DNA from: an uncultured Methanomicrobiales archaeon
Lineage (GTDB): Archaea; Halobacteriota; Methanomicrobia; Methanomicrobiales; Methanospirillaceae
Direction of reading: 5' to 3'
Assembly: GCA_903926075.1 (NCBI GenBank)
Contig: CAIYHQ010000130.1
Coordinates: 1 to 45,855 of the forward strand
Length of the DNA stretch: 45,855 nt
Numbering within the stretch: position 1 is the first letter of the stretch; every line of letters starts with the position of its first letter. A program made the position numbers and the translations under genes. Below the pieces are notes generated by a model that was given only the letters and a program-made list of their open reading frames with translations, was not told the DNA's origin and searched no databases. Of this stretch, positions 26,576-36,200 are shown one piece after another.

Positions 26576-27334
26576 AAGATGAGTAAGCGCTTCAATTGAA
26601 TCAATAACAGCAGTTGGCTTTATTGCCGACATTTCAAGTTTTTCAGCCGAAAATTTACCAGTCCTGACAAGTATTGCTTCCATACCGGCAGACAGGGCTC
26701 CTTTTATGTCAGTCTCGATGTCATCGCCCATCATGATACAGTCACCGGGACTTAGCCCAATGTCCGATATTGCGAGCATAAAGAACTCTTTTGAGGGTTT
26801 TCCTATAAGAATAGATTCAGGGCCTGCAGCATACTCAAGAGCTTTAACAAACGGGCCGGCAGAGAGTAGAAGGCCATCCCTCCCCATCCAGTAGCGGTCA
26901 CGTTCAAGTGCAATGAACAGAGCACCCCGAAGAATTAGCCTGAATGCACCAACAAGGCGGGAGTAAGTGAATTCATCCCCTGCATCTCCAACGACCAGAC
27001 AATCTGCCTCATCATGATGTGTTATTCCCTCAGCTGCAAAATCCTTCCACGAGTCGCCTGTCAGGAGAAGATGTGCAGTTTCTATCTGTTTTTGCTTAAG
27101 GAAAGACGCTGCAGCGTATGCAGGTGTAAATATCATATTTTTAGAGACCCGAATTCCCATTTTTTCCAGGTTCTCTTTTATTGTTTCCCTGCTTTTTCTT
27201 GTAGTGTTGGAAAGAAAACGATAGGGAATTTTGTTTTTTTCAACAAACTCAATTGTCTGTAAAGCTCCTTCTATGGGTTTGTTATCAACATAAACTACAC
27301 CGTCAAGGTCAAGAAGAACAGCTTTACTGCCCAT
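26570..27334 (-). CDS. HAD-superfamily IIA phosphatase (NagD/AraL/LHPP-like)
   Basis: This is a 254-residue sugar- or phospholipid-type phosphatase of HAD subclass IIA. The nucleophile motif 'LLDLDGVVY' gives Asp9 and Asp11. Motif II is 'FLSNTTRKSRE', the C2 cap lies in the middle, motif III lysine is in 'LIGKPSKEFF', and motif IV is 'IMMGDDIETDIKGA'. The substrate cannot be read from sequence; close relatives are annotated as TIGR01458-type hydrolases. It is a lone leftward gene, convergent with the secreted protein. Confidence 0.9.
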   Translation of the reverse strand: MGSKAVLLDLDGVVYVDNKPIEGALQTIEFVEKNKIPYRFLSNTTRKSRETIKENLEKMGIRVSKNMIFTPAYAAASFLKQKQIETAHLLLTGDSWKDFAAEGITHHDEADCLVVGDAGDEFTYSRLVGAFRLILRGALFIALERDRYWMGRDGLLLSAGPFVKALEYAAGPESILIGKPSKEFFMLAISDIGLSPGDCIMMGDDIETDIKGALSAGMEAILVRTGKFSAEKLEMSAIKPTAVIDSIEALTHLL

Positions 27335-27367
27335 AGTTTTCCATAATTAAAATTTTTCACTGATTTT

Positions 27368-27823
27368 TTACCTTTCTGTTAGTTTAATATGCTCTTCGGT
27401 CTTTAAGACAAGATTTTTCTGATCTGATAATCGCGCAATGTCAAGTACCGCAAGCAGGACATGCACCGCGTCCTCAAGATACGAAAGTATATCTGCGGGA
27501 AATAAGGCAAGACCATAGTCATGGCTTAGGTTGTCAGCAATTCCACGATGGTCAAGACCATTTTCCCTGAGTTCAAGGATTTTTCTTGCAAATTTTCTCT
27601 CCGGACAACCACAAAGAGGCGCATCTCTACAATTGCACCTGGTGAAGTCACGAATAAAAAAAAGGATTTGATTTCTCACTTCCGGTTTTAATTGTTCAAA
27701 ATTGATTTTGGAGTTGATGGCCTCAACGACTGCCCCATGAAATGCCGAAGATGGAAGGTGATAACCGCAGAGTCTTTCAAAGGTCTTATGATGCCTGAAT
27801 CTCGCTTTTCTTGCAATCATCAA
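27368..27823 (-). CDS. Stand-alone DUF5814-like Cys-cluster protein
   Basis: This is a 151-residue protein with a compact cysteine cluster Cys63-x-Cys65-x5-Cys71-x-Cys73 ('CNCRDAPLCGC'). A segment 'RKILELRENGLDHRGIADNL' and 'YGLALFPADILSYLEDAVHVL' follow. This resembles the extreme C-terminal domain (DUF5814) of large methanogen DEAD/DEAH helicases, as I recall it, here without a helicase. The cluster probably binds zinc or Fe-S. The start overlaps the stop of the DUF2150 gene by four bases (ATGA), so the two are coupled. The function is unknown. Confidence 0.72.
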   Translation of the reverse strand: MMIARKARFRHHKTFERLCGYHLPSSAFHGAVVEAINSKINFEQLKPEVRNQILFFIRDFTRCNCRDAPLCGCPERKFARKILELRENGLDHRGIADNLSHDYGLALFPADILSYLEDAVHVLLAVLDIARLSDQKNLVLKTEEHIKLTER

Positions 27824-28452
27824 GACTCGCCGGCTTCTTCGTCAAAGTTTTTGAGGGAAGTTAAGGCTTCATGCATTGAATCAATAGTATTAAGCCACTC
27901 TTCAAAAAGGGTCGGCTCTTCCATATCGTCCTTCAGATATTTTCCACAACATGAGCCGCCTTGAATTACAGATGCTCCAATAGATGATGCGATTTCAAGA
28001 AGTTTGTCCGGGTCCTTGTCTCCCATCTTTTTCCCCTCCTTAACAAGGGTTTTGATGTCTCCGGCTTTCTCCCCATTGAGATAAGCCTTGCACGATGAAA
28101 AAAGGACCTGAATAGTCTCCTGAACAGATCGTACTAGTTCCACTACCTCTCCTTCCGGCGGGTTTGAATAAACAATCTCTTCGACCCCCTCAAGCTTCGT
28201 AAGCGCGTCCTCGGTGCTGTATCTGCCATTCTGCTGCAGTTTTATTATTTTCAGGACAGAAAGGATAATATCGAGAGAGAAATTCTGAAGTACCCGAAAA
28301 CCTTCTGGCATCTCATCAGAGTCCGGGTCTCCTGAAAAATCTGATTCTGCAAGTGTAGTTATCCAGTTATCCCACCTTTCCTTATTATAAAAAATATAGA
28401 AAAGTTTTAGTGGTTCTGACTCCTTTTGAGCCTTTTCGGACTTCCGTGCCAT
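27820..28452 (-). CDS. DUF2150 family protein
   Basis: This is about 210 residues of helical, acidic protein beginning 'MARKSEKAQKESEPLKLFYI'. The aromatic 'FYIFYNKERWDNWITTL' near the N-terminus is the family signature I rely on. A 'GGSCCGKY' motif lies in the C-terminal third. The ATG at 28452 was chosen over one at 28512, whose 20 extra residues are unlike the family and Cys/Pro-rich. DUF2150 proteins are restricted to archaea and have no assigned role. It overlaps the DUF5814-like gene by ATGA and lies 88 bases after hisG. Confidence 0.75.
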   Translation of the reverse strand: MARKSEKAQKESEPLKLFYIFYNKERWDNWITTLAESDFSGDPDSDEMPEGFRVLQNFSLDIILSVLKIIKLQQNGRYSTEDALTKLEGVEEIVYSNPPEGEVVELVRSVQETIQVLFSSCKAYLNGEKAGDIKTLVKEGKKMGDKDPDKLLEIASSIGASVIQGGSCCGKYLKDDMEEPTLFEEWLNTIDSMHEALTSLKNFDEEAGES

Positions 28453-28540
28453 TGGAGATCCGTTACACGCGGTAAGAGATGAATTTTTGGGAACAGGACA
28501 GACCGGATGCACATATGATTTAAAACCAAACCCTCACATA

Positions 28541-29413
28541 TCAGCGGATAATCTTTGAAATCGGAACTTCAAGGATGTCTTCTGCTCCTGCTTCTTTCAG
28601 GTCACATATAAGACGGTTGACACCTCTTTTTGCAACAACGGTCTCAACACTGTAATACCCACCGCCATAAAGCTGGGCTACAGTAGGTCTTTTTAAGGCA
28701 GGCAGGCATGCGATGACTCTTTCAAGCGCGTTTTCACTCACATTCATCGATAAAAGCACCTGATGACGGGCTTCTATTACTCCAAGGAGAAGAGTAACTA
28801 CGGAATCAATTGCCCTGCGTTTTTCAGGGTCTCCATAACTCGCTTTGTGTGCTATAATTAATGTTTTTGATTCCATTATCTGTCCTATAATACGCAGTCC
28901 GTTTTTTCGCAGGGTTGTTCCTGTCTCGGTAAGGTCGACAACAACATCGACAAGGTCCGGGACTTTGGCCTCAGATGCCCCGTATGAATAAAAAAGTGAG
29001 ACCGGAATATTTAGGTCTTCAAAAAATTTCTTTGTCAGGTTGGGATATTCAGTTGTGACGCGGCTACCCGGGCGGATCTCTTTTATTTCATGTATTGGTT
29101 CATCACCATGGACCGCAATGACAATTTTTACACTTCCTTCACCGGTTTTACTGTAGTTCAGACTTGCGACCTCAATAACATCTGCGGAAGTCTCTTTCAC
29201 CCAGTCTTTTCCTGATATGCCAAGGTCAAAATAACCCCGTGCAACATAATCAGGGATCTCCTGCGGCCTGAGTATCTTTACTTTTCCAATCCTCTCATCG
29301 TCAATTTTCGGGTTATAATCCCTGTCTGTCCTCCTGACCTCGAGATCAGCCTCCTTAAAAAGAAGGAGTGTCTGCTCCTCAAGGCTCCCCTTTGGAAGGG
29401 CAATTGATATCAT
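28541..29413 (-). CDS. hisG: ATP phosphoribosyltransferase, long form
   Basis: This 290-residue enzyme makes the first committed intermediate of histidine from ATP and PRPP. The N-terminus 'MISIALPKGSLEEQTLLLF', 'GYFDLGISGKDWV', and the PRPP loop 'DLTETGTTLRKNG' are clear. The extra C-terminal domain of about 75 residues (from 'ASYGDPEKRRAIDSVV') is the regulatory ACT-like domain, so it is the long, feedback-inhibited form that needs no HisZ. The ATG at 29413 with an upstream GGAGG was chosen; a TTG at 29434 in frame would add seven residues but has no ribosome-binding site. Confidence 0.95.
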   Translation of the reverse strand: MISIALPKGSLEEQTLLLFKEADLEVRRTDRDYNPKIDDERIGKVKILRPQEIPDYVARGYFDLGISGKDWVKETSADVIEVASLNYSKTGEGSVKIVIAVHGDEPIHEIKEIRPGSRVTTEYPNLTKKFFEDLNIPVSLFYSYGASEAKVPDLVDVVVDLTETGTTLRKNGLRIIGQIMESKTLIIAHKASYGDPEKRRAIDSVVTLLLGVIEARHQVLLSMNVSENALERVIACLPALKRPTVAQLYGGGYYSVETVVAKRGVNRLICDLKEAGAEDILEVPISKIIR

Positions 29414-29498
29414 CTGTTTATTTGTTCCTCCCAATTCATGATAAAGTAATTAGCCCTGAACATAGGAGTTTTCAACTCGTAAGTAGAGATCTCATTAA

Positions 29499-30674
29499 TT
29501 GTCAAAAAGAGTTGTCCTTCTCCGTTATGGTGAACTTTTTCTTAAAAGTGAACCTGTAATGCGCCAGTTTATTAGCGCTCTGATTGTATCTCTCAACCGG
29601 TCATTAAAGGCACATGATCTTGATGCTGTCATAACAACCCCCAGAGGGAGAATCTTTATCGAAGGTTCTCTTCCAGAGAAGATAGCGGAACTGGCATCGC
29701 GTATTTTTGGAGTCATCGATGTAAGCATTGCACTTAAAACGGAAAATGACCCTGATTCACTCGCTAATGCAGCTGCAGAGATTGCGGCCCTGAAATTAAA
29801 AGAAGGCATGTCTTTTGCAGTAAGGCCCACACGTCAGGGAGTGCCTGGTTTTTCCAGTCAGGAACTGGGAGCAAGGGTCGGCTCAGAGATCCTAAACAGG
29901 TTCCCGGGAATCTCTGTTAACCTTAGTTCTCCGGATTATGAGATTTTTGTTGAATCAAGGCCTTTTGGTGGTTATGCCTATGATAAAAGGATACCAGGAC
30001 CGGGCGGTCTGCCGTCGTGTACGCAAGGTACAGTAGTTTCACTGATTTCATCAGGTCTTGATTCCCCTGTAGCTTCCTGGCTCATGATGAAAAGAGGTTG
30101 TGACATTATTCACCTGCATATTGATGGTGGAAAATGGGCTGGCCCCGATGTCCTTTCAACTGCCATTGAAAGCCATGCTGCGCTTTCGCTATGGGCAGCG
30201 GGTGTTAAAATGGAGCTGATAGTAGTACCCGCAGAGTCATTTTATTCAGATCTTGTTTCACTGACAAACCCACGGTATCGTTGTATCATCTGCAAGAGGT
30301 TTATGTACCGGCTTGGAAGTCGTATCACAGATATAACTGGTGCCTATGCGTTAGTCACAGGCGAAAACCTGGGCCAGGTTGCCTCCCAGACTCTCTCAAA
30401 CCTGGCTGTTATTTCAGAATCGGCAAATGTTGCTGTAATCAGGCCGCTTATAACAAATGATAAGACAGATACTATTGTTATCGCGAGGAATATAGGGACT
30501 TTTGTCAAAGGCAATAAAGACCTTGGTTGCCGGGCCGTTCCGGCAAGACCTGCCACAAAATCAACAATCGATGAAATAGTTAAGGCAGAATCAAAAATTG
30601 GTATAGAGGGACATATTGAGAGGGCTGTTGCAGAAAAGCGGTCTATATTTGCACTAAATGGTGAAATTATATAG
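29499..30674 (+). CDS. thiI: ThiI-type tRNA 4-thiouridine sulfurtransferase
   Basis: This is a 391-residue protein starting at TTG. An N-terminal ferredoxin-like and THUMP RNA-binding region ('VVLLRYGELFLKS' onward, to about 170) precedes a PP-loop ATPase with 'SSGLDSP'. It thiolates U8 in tRNA. There is no rhodanese domain, as is usual in methanogens; a Cys pair 'RCIICKRFM' in the catalytic domain fits the archaeal type that uses a CxxC and Fe-S chemistry. Its 3' end overlaps the convergent SepCysS gene by eight bases, and it is divergent from hisG. Confidence 0.92.
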   Translation: MSKRVVLLRYGELFLKSEPVMRQFISALIVSLNRSLKAHDLDAVITTPRGRIFIEGSLPEKIAELASRIFGVIDVSIALKTENDPDSLANAAAEIAALKLKEGMSFAVRPTRQGVPGFSSQELGARVGSEILNRFPGISVNLSSPDYEIFVESRPFGGYAYDKRIPGPGGLPSCTQGTVVSLISSGLDSPVASWLMMKRGCDIIHLHIDGGKWAGPDVLSTAIESHAALSLWAAGVKMELIVVPAESFYSDLVSLTNPRYRCIICKRFMYRLGSRITDITGAYALVTGENLGQVASQTLSNLAVISESANVAVIRPLITNDKTDTIVIARNIGTFVKGNKDLGCRAVPARPATKSTIDEIVKAESKIGIEGHIERAVAEKRSIFALNGEII

Positions 30675-31845
30675 TATTTAGCCCATTTTCCTGGGCTATT
30701 TCCCTGAACGAAAGAGCTACATACTGTGCCTGTTCTCTGGTTATTCCATAGGGATTATACTTCCAGACACGGGTTGCGCCTTGTATGATTCCGGTTATCC
30801 CTTTCTCTTTTAAGGAACTGGTAAAGAAAAATCCCTTTTTTTTATGTTTTTTGGCTACAACATCAAAACTTTTTGTTGTGTCAACACGTGTAAGTGTGTG
30901 CCGGCGGGGATATTCACTTAGTACTTCGGTTCCTTCAATAGAAAGGAGGGAACCGAGTATCATTTCAGCATTACTTAGTTCCCTGTCCCAGTGCCTGACC
31001 CTCTCTTTAACATGTGGGAATGAAGCCATCATACCAATAAGTGTAACTCCCATGAGTGTGCAGCCCATCATTTCCACTTCCTTAATACCAAAAGTCCGTC
31101 CGGTCCGGTCTCCCCTGACCTTCGTAGTCCTGAATACCTCATCAGACCTCTCACTGGTTGTTCCAAGTACACCGGACGGTGCAGGGGCTGCCATGCTTTT
31201 ATGGCCAGAACCCACAACAAAATCTGCTCCAATATCCCGACCGTTTACCGGAATTATACCTACAGTATAAGCCCCGTTATAGAGTACAGGTATATCGTAA
31301 GTATGTGCAACCTTGATTAGATCCCTGACCGGATGGAAGTTGCCGAACTGATAGTCAACATGGTCAAGAAAAAAGAGCTGAGGGTTTCTGCCCTCCCTCC
31401 GGATTACCTCCTCGATTGTCTCTGCCACTGCATCCGCTGAAACAATCCTGTCTTCTCCTGCCTGGACTTCAAATGGAATTCCACCCGATTCTTCAATTGC
31501 AAGAAATTCAGTGTAATGTGAGAGTGATGTGACAAGTACCGGGTCACCTTTGCAGATATATGTACGGGCTACTGCCTGGAATCCTCTACGTGCACCTGGA
31601 ACAACCCTGACCTGGTCCATCCCGATAAACCCTGCCAGGTCCTTATGAAACTGTTCTATTCCGGGTTTTTTTATGTAGTCCAGTCGGTTTGGCCTGACAC
31701 AATGGTCGCACACAGAATATCCGTCACCATAAGCAATTACTGCTTTCATTGCATCCGCTGTAAGCCTCCCCCCGGCCTGTATCGGGTCAAGATTTATCGA
31801 TACCTCTTCAAGGTCACGAACTTCGGGGCCCATTCCACACTTCAT
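30667..31845 (-). CDS. pscS: O-phospho-L-seryl-tRNA:Cys-tRNA synthase (SepCysS)
   Basis: This 392-residue PLP enzyme converts Sep-tRNA(Cys) to Cys-tRNA(Cys), the tRNA-dependent route to cysteine in methanogens. The PLP lysine is Lys216 in 'GSGHKSMAAPAPSG'. The N-terminal 'CDHC' gives Cys46 and Cys49, and Cys262 lies in 'MMGCTLMG'. These three match the essential cysteines known for the family, thought to hold sulfur or an Fe-S cluster. Its start overlaps the stop of a 60-residue gene by four bases. The partner SepRS is not in the window. Confidence 0.95.
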   Translation of the reverse strand: MKCGMGPEVRDLEEVSINLDPIQAGGRLTADAMKAVIAYGDGYSVCDHCVRPNRLDYIKKPGIEQFHKDLAGFIGMDQVRVVPGARRGFQAVARTYICKGDPVLVTSLSHYTEFLAIEESGGIPFEVQAGEDRIVSADAVAETIEEVIRREGRNPQLFFLDHVDYQFGNFHPVRDLIKVAHTYDIPVLYNGAYTVGIIPVNGRDIGADFVVGSGHKSMAAPAPSGVLGTTSERSDEVFRTTKVRGDRTGRTFGIKEVEMMGCTLMGVTLIGMMASFPHVKERVRHWDRELSNAEMILGSLLSIEGTEVLSEYPRRHTLTRVDTTKSFDVVAKKHKKKGFFFTSSLKEKGITGIIQGATRVWKYNPYGITREQAQYVALSFREIAQENGLNTI

Positions 31846-32024
31846 TCGATAAGCTCCTTCCTCATGGTCCTGATATCCTCTTCCACCCGCAAAATAGCGT
31901 TTCTTACGGCCTCTTTTTCTTCAAGGTTAAGAATGTGATTCGGAGCACTGCTTCGCAAAATGACCCTTATATCTGTAAGAGAGAAAAGAGCATCATAAAT
32001 TGATTCTACTGCTTTTTTTGACAT
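31842..32024 (-). CDS. 60-residue protein coupled to SepCysS
   Basis: This is a small helical protein 'MSKKAVESIYDALFSLTDIR' ending in a charged helix 'EAVRNAILRVEEDIRTMRKE'. Its stop overlaps the SepCysS ATG as ATGA, and a purine-rich 'gagaag' precedes its own ATG, so it is very likely expressed. It is far shorter than SepCysE (about 200 residues), the known scaffold joining SepRS and SepCysS, and I see no clear similarity to it. It has no cysteines. A role in the cysteine-tRNA machinery is inferred only from the coupling. Confidence 0.72.
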   Translation of the reverse strand: MSKKAVESIYDALFSLTDIRVILRSSAPNHILNLEEKEAVRNAILRVEEDIRTMRKELIE

Positions 32025-32128
32025 ATTCTTTATCTTCTCATAAAATTATGCATCTGAAACGAGATTATATTCACCCTGCACCGGTAGTTCATTAATAATA
32101 CAGGGTCATTTTTATTATAGATATAACC

Positions 32129-33277
32129 ATGAAGTTCGTTCATATTGCAGACACACATCTCGGCCTCTCGGCATTTAACAGGATAGACCCTGATACAGGA
32201 ATGAACATGCGTGAGGCCCAGATATATGCGAACTTCCTTTTATCTGCGGATGAGATCGTCAAAGAGCGGCCAGATGCCGTTGTTCATGCAGGTGACCTTT
32301 TTGACCATGTCAAACCCAAGACTAAAGCCTATACTACTGCTCTTGAAGCGCTGGAAAGGTTCTCTGATGCTGGAATTCCTCTTATCCTTATCGCAGGAAA
32401 CCATAGCATGCCAAAGACCAGATATACAGATTCTCCTTTTAAAGTCCTCAAATACCATCATGCACAGATTTATGCTGCGTATCAATATCGTTACGAGAAA
32501 ATTGAACTTGATGATACAACTTTTCACCTTATCCCGAATATGCTCAGACCTGAAGATTACGGCAGCGCCTACAATGATGTCTCAATCAATAATAACTCGG
32601 CAAATGTACTTGTCACCCATGGCCTTGCCGACCAGATAAAAGACAGAAGGCTTGCAACTGTAGCTGAGCATGAGCTGAATAGTACAATTTTGTCGCCGGA
32701 TTTCACTTACATTGCACTAGGACATTATCATAACCAGTATCCTGTCACAAATAATGCCTGGTATTCTGGTTCACCAGAATTCTTCACATATGGTGAGATT
32801 GATGAAGTGAAAGGTGGCCTTGTTGTTGACACTAATAGCGGAGTTGTGGAACATTTCCCATTGCCACATACTCCTATGACAAACCTTGGTACAATTGACT
32901 GCAGTAACATTTCAATTCACGAAGTCCCTTGTAAAATTCTAGAAAATATTGAGAACAGGAGATTGGAAAAAGGGTCCATGGCAATAATCACGTTAACCGG
33001 ACTCGACTCTGAAAGTGCAAAGCTTATGGATATGAAGCAGCTTTCCAATGTGCGTGAACACCTCCTTGACCTGAAGGTGAAGATAATTCAAAGAGATCGT
33101 CTGCAACCGGAAAACCGTTTCTCTCCAGGAAAAAAAGTGGACTACATCAGGGAATTTGATAATTTCATCGGGAAAACTGACCTGAGCCCGCAGGACAAGA
33201 AGATAGTCCTCGAAAAAGGGATAGAAGTGCTCAATTATGTCATTTCCTTAAGACAGGAGAAAGACCATGATACTTGA
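32129..33277 (+). CDS. mre11: DNA double-strand-break repair nuclease Mre11
   Basis: This is a 382-residue metallophosphoesterase nuclease. The phosphoesterase motifs are in order: 'IADTHLG', 'VHAGDLFDH', 'IAGNHS', 'LVTHG' and 'ALGHYHN'. A capping domain and a C-terminal Rad50-binding helix region follow. It acts with Rad50 in processing DNA ends. It is the first gene of a four-gene operon; its 3' end overlaps rad50 by 11 bases. An AT-rich 'ttattatagatataa' just upstream of the ATG contains possible TATA elements but is too close for certainty. Confidence 0.97.
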   Translation: MKFVHIADTHLGLSAFNRIDPDTGMNMREAQIYANFLLSADEIVKERPDAVVHAGDLFDHVKPKTKAYTTALEALERFSDAGIPLILIAGNHSMPKTRYTDSPFKVLKYHHAQIYAAYQYRYEKIELDDTTFHLIPNMLRPEDYGSAYNDVSINNNSANVLVTHGLADQIKDRRLATVAEHELNSTILSPDFTYIALGHYHNQYPVTNNAWYSGSPEFFTYGEIDEVKGGLVVDTNSGVVEHFPLPHTPMTNLGTIDCSNISIHEVPCKILENIENRRLEKGSMAIITLTGLDSESAKLMDMKQLSNVREHLLDLKVKIIQRDRLQPENRFSPGKKVDYIREFDNFIGKTDLSPQDKKIVLEKGIEVLNYVISLRQEKDHDT

Positions 33278-36200
33278 ACGGCTATACCTGAAAAATTTTA
33301 AACGCTTTCTCTCTGAAGAGATCCTGTTTGCAGACGGGATAACAGGGATAGTAGGGAATAACGGAACAGGAAAGTCAAGCATCGTTGAAGCAATACTACT
33401 CGCACTTTTCGGAATCAGAGCAACCGGGATTGATACTTCTTACATTATATCCTCTGCAGCCCGCGATGGTGAGAAGTGTACGGTGGAACTTACATTCACA
33501 CTGAAAGGCCAGTCATACACTGTTTCCCGCACAATAGGGGCCGGAAATGATCACGCAGCAAAAATATACCTTAATAGCAAGATACTGGCCAAAGGGGTTA
33601 ATGAAGTAGCAGGGGAAGTGAAACGGATAATCGGATTGAGCCCTGAAGACTTTAAAAATACAATCTATGCAGGCCAGAAGGACCTGATGTCACTACTTTC
33701 AAAAAATCCAGGTAAGAGAAAGGAATGGTTTTCAAGGGTCATTGGAATCGATCACCTTAAAATTGAGAGCAATGTCATACTCAAATCCGAAATTGATGAA
33801 ACATCTGAAAAAATTGCAAGGACCGAAGGAAAACTTCAGGAACTTGATAAAGTTGCAATAGAGTCCTCTGTTTCTGAACTGAAGCAAAAGTGCATTGATT
33901 GCGAAATTGAATTTGAATCGACCGGAATTTCAATCGATAATCTGGATATCAAGAAAAAAGAGTTTGATCTTAACCTTCAGGTTTTGCAGGAAAAGGCACA
34001 AAAAGGCGGGAACCTGTCAGCCGAGTTGAGTCATATTACAGATGAGAGTAAGAGAGTCAATGATGAGATAGTGAAAAATGAAGAACTTATCAGTTCTATT
34101 GAGTCCAACCGGGTTCTATGGGAGCGAATAACAAAGCTTGAAGAGGAATACCAGGAGATAAACAAAGACCTGGAACTCATCAGTGAAGACCATATTGCAT
34201 ATACAAATATCAATATTGAACTAGGGTTTGAAAGGACCAGGTTACTGGAACTGGATAAAAAAATTGCAAATGAAAGGACAGAAATTTCCCTATTAGGCGA
34301 ACAGGTCAGGGAAATGGAAACCCTCCATCCTGATTTGAAACGCCGGGAAACTGCACTCCAGGAACTTAATGAATTAAAAGAACGTGAAAAAGTCTATTCA
34401 ACATATATCAACCGTCGAAATGAGTTGCTTCAGAAAGTCTCATTCCTTGAACAGAGGGAAAAAGAACTATTCTCTGAGCTTAATGCAATACGAGCTGCAG
34501 AGGAAGAGTGTAATTCTTTAAACATAGTACTTGCAGCCCTTCCGACGAAGAAAGAACAACTGAAGGGCTTAACCACACTTCAGTCCCTTCATTTCAACTT
34601 AAGGTCCTGGCAGGAACAGGCAGTTAAAGGGGAAAATGAATTAAATTCGCTATTAGAAAGCGAAATTGCTATCAGGGACAAACTAAAAGGCCTGGAATCT
34701 TTCGAAATAGAAAAAGAAAAAATTTCAAACGAAATAGGGCTCTGTACACAATTAAAAGGAAAATTACAAAGTGATCTTGATAAACTTGAGCGGGATCTGG
34801 CACAGATACGCAAAGATAGTCAGGATATTGATGAGATTGGAGAGAAAGGGACCTGTCCACTCTGCAAACAGGAACTTGGTGAACACTTCCACAAAATTCA
34901 TGAAGAATATTCAGCCAGGAAGGATCTTCTTGGAGAGCTTTTTATAAAGAAGAGAGAGGAGTCAAAAAGCCTTAAGGAAAAAATGGATGTTCTAACGAGG
35001 ACATTAAACGAGATAACAAATTCCGAAAAACAGCTTCAGGTAATAAATAACGAATATCTGACAATTTCTGCAAGAATTAAGGAGACTAATAACCGGATCA
35101 ATGGATGGAAAGAGAAAGTTGCACTTGAAGAGGAGGCAATAGGAAAGATAAGTTATCCTGATCTGGACGTAACAGACATACCCATAATCGAGAGCGAAGT
35201 TAAGTCTCTAGAGGAGTCAAAGACAAAACGTGACGAGCTCGTTGGAAAGACATCCCGCGGGCCCGGGCTTCTTCTGGAGCAAAAGAAAGTCCTGGATGAC
35301 CTGGTTTTTACAAAAACTGAAATCAAAACGGTTAAAGATGAAATTACAACCCTATCTTTCAATCCTGATGAGATTATTAAACTGGAAGCTGGAATCAGGA
35401 AATTAGAAGATTCATATCAAAAATACATGAAGCTCGAAGTCAGGTCTAAAGAGATACCTGCACATGAAAAGACTCTTTCTATTGCATTAAAAGACTACAT
35501 CGAGACCGAACTTAAAGTTCAATCTATCCTAAACAGACTGGAAAAACTGAAGGTGCAGGAAGACTTGTTTACGAGGAAAAAACAGGAATTAAATGAACTT
35601 CTTCCGGTTCATAAACGTTACCAGGAGCTTCTCCCGCTATTCCATAAACTCCCACTCTACTTCGAAACAAGGGAGAATTTACTGGAGAGATCACTTTATC
35701 TGAAATCGCAGGTTGAAGCAAAGGAGTCCCTCTTAAAGTCTTTAAATTTTAACCCTGACTCAATCCCGCTAATAAAGAAAGATATTGAAAGACTCCATGA
35801 GACGATAAATAATGAAAAAGGGAAGGCAGCTGGACTTGAAGAAAGGATAAGTCAGATAAAAAAAGAGATAGAAGAAAAAGGCAGTACTCTTGCAAGGATA
35901 GAGGGATATACACAGGAACATCGTGAACTTATAGAACAGGTCCGTGTCCTTCGAATCACGCGGACAGCCATCACGAATTATGTCGAGTACCTAATGAACG
36001 TTGTTCAGAAAAACATAGAGAGTGATGTTGGTTCTTTACTTGGAATAATAACAGATGGAAAGTACGAAGATGTCATTCTTGACCCTGACTTCACGGTACT
36101 GGTGCATGACCTTAATGGCGACTTTCCTGTAGAACGTTTCAGTGGTGGAGAACAGGACGATATTGCGGTTGCACTCAGAATTGCATTAAGTCGTTACATT

